From contig DAOQUL010000008.1 in the NCBI GenBank assembly GCA_035341015.1, positions 27,598-91,597 of the forward strand: a stretch of 64,000 nt of DNA, read 5' to 3'. The stretch is from JAKQIM01 sp029557965 (GTDB taxonomy: Bacteria; Chloroflexota; Anaerolineae; Anaerolineales; UBA4823). Below the pieces are notes generated by a model, which saw only the letters and a list, made by a program, of their open reading frames with translations, did not search any database and was not told the origin of the DNA. A program made the translations under genes and the position numbers. This document shows, piece after piece, positions 63,762 through 64,000 of the stretch; position 1 is the stretch's first letter; each line of letters opens with the position of its first letter.

Positions 63762-64000
63762 ATGCCACGTTACCTGCCGTATCCCCTGTTCGTTTTTCTA
63801 TCTGCCTTGCTCTTATCAGCCTGTTCCCTGGCTGGCGATGTCACCCCGCCCCCCGGGATCCAAGAGCCGCACATTGTGGTAACCCCCAGCCCCGGGGCGC
63901 ACGAAGACCTTTTTCCGATTGTGCCGCCAGACCCGGCCAATGGCAAGCTCATCTATGTTGACCAATGCGCGGCTTGCCATGGCGATAGCGGCCTGGGAGA
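63762..64000 (+). CDS. lipoprotein c-type cytochrome, 5' part (continues past window)
   Basis: The frame opens with ATG 63762 and runs off the end. It encodes a lipoprotein signal (VFLSALLLSAC, C21 lipidated), a Pro-rich linker and then the start of a cytochrome c domain with the heme site C69-AACH-73 in DPANGKLIYVDQCAACHGD. The end lies beyond the window. A heme protein right after ccmE/F/H fits its being a client of that system. Confidence 0.9.
   Translation, partial: MPRYLPYPLFVFLSALLLSACSLAGDVTPPPGIQEPHIVVTPSPGAHEDLFPIVPPDPANGKLIYVDQCAACHGDSGLG

Overview
The window looks like chromosomal DNA of a Chloroflexota bacterium, most likely an Anaerolineae-type member. This is inferred from gene content, not from a database search. 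The pointers are a high-GC background, an isopentenyl phosphate kinase gene, paired PMT-type/Chlor_Arch_YYY (DUF2298) giant membrane proteins, a DNA topoisomerase I with an extra N-terminal zinc ribbon, an FMN-riboswitch-controlled RibXY-type riboflavin transporter and a Cys-type CcmE cytochrome c maturation locus. No rRNA, tRNA, CRISPR array or insertion sequence was seen.

Layout. 1-2400: end of an isopentenyl phosphate kinase gene, then a dGTPase-like gene coupled to greA. 2400-10850 (minus strand): a membrane protein and a long information-processing operon ffh-rpsP-khpA-rimM-dprA-manC-topA, read from a probably leaderless ffh. 11035-16230: a degV gene and two AT-rich islands (a polytopic glycosyltransferase-like gene and a type II restriction-modification pair) separated by a GC-rich GNAT gene. 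16240-20310: a 1251-residue kinase that joins a LacI-type ligand-binding domain to GAF and histidine kinase domains, followed by a DUF493 gene. 20400-22540 (minus): a PNPOx-like, Mut7-C and secreted-protein gene set. 22680-35071: four very large polytopic membrane proteins (PMT/GT39-like and DUF2298), then cmk and two PlsC-like acyltransferases, a membrane histidine kinase and an rpoC gene with no rpoB beside it. 45160-53180: a divergent carbohydrate regulon made of an oligopeptide-family ABC transporter (binding protein, two permeases, two ATPases), a LacI regulator and a GH130 mannoside phosphorylase, with two copies of the palindrome TAGTAAAA(A)TTTTACTA marking both promoters. 53235-55522: short-form AhcY and a PfkB kinase. 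55644-58343: FMN riboswitch and riboflavin-type ABC transporter. 58394-64000: a zinc-ribbon protein, ccmE, ccmF, ccmH, a ResA/CcmG thioredoxin, a CcmI-like zinc-ribbon protein and the start of a lipoprotein cytochrome c.

Regulatory signals read well by eye. Several sigma70-like promoters have near-consensus -35 and -10 boxes 16-17 bp apart, or TGn-extended -10 boxes. Several of them place the predicted start of transcription on, or within a few bases of, the start codon, so leaderless mRNAs are probably common here. The signals I find most interesting are: the FMN aptamer whose P1 stem contains the Shine-Dalgarno; the paired LacI operators that tie an Opp-type transporter to GH130; terminator-like hairpins in the leaders of rpoC and of the pfkB-ahcY operon; palindromes overlapping the leaderless methyltransferase promoter; and the LacI-domain histidine kinase.
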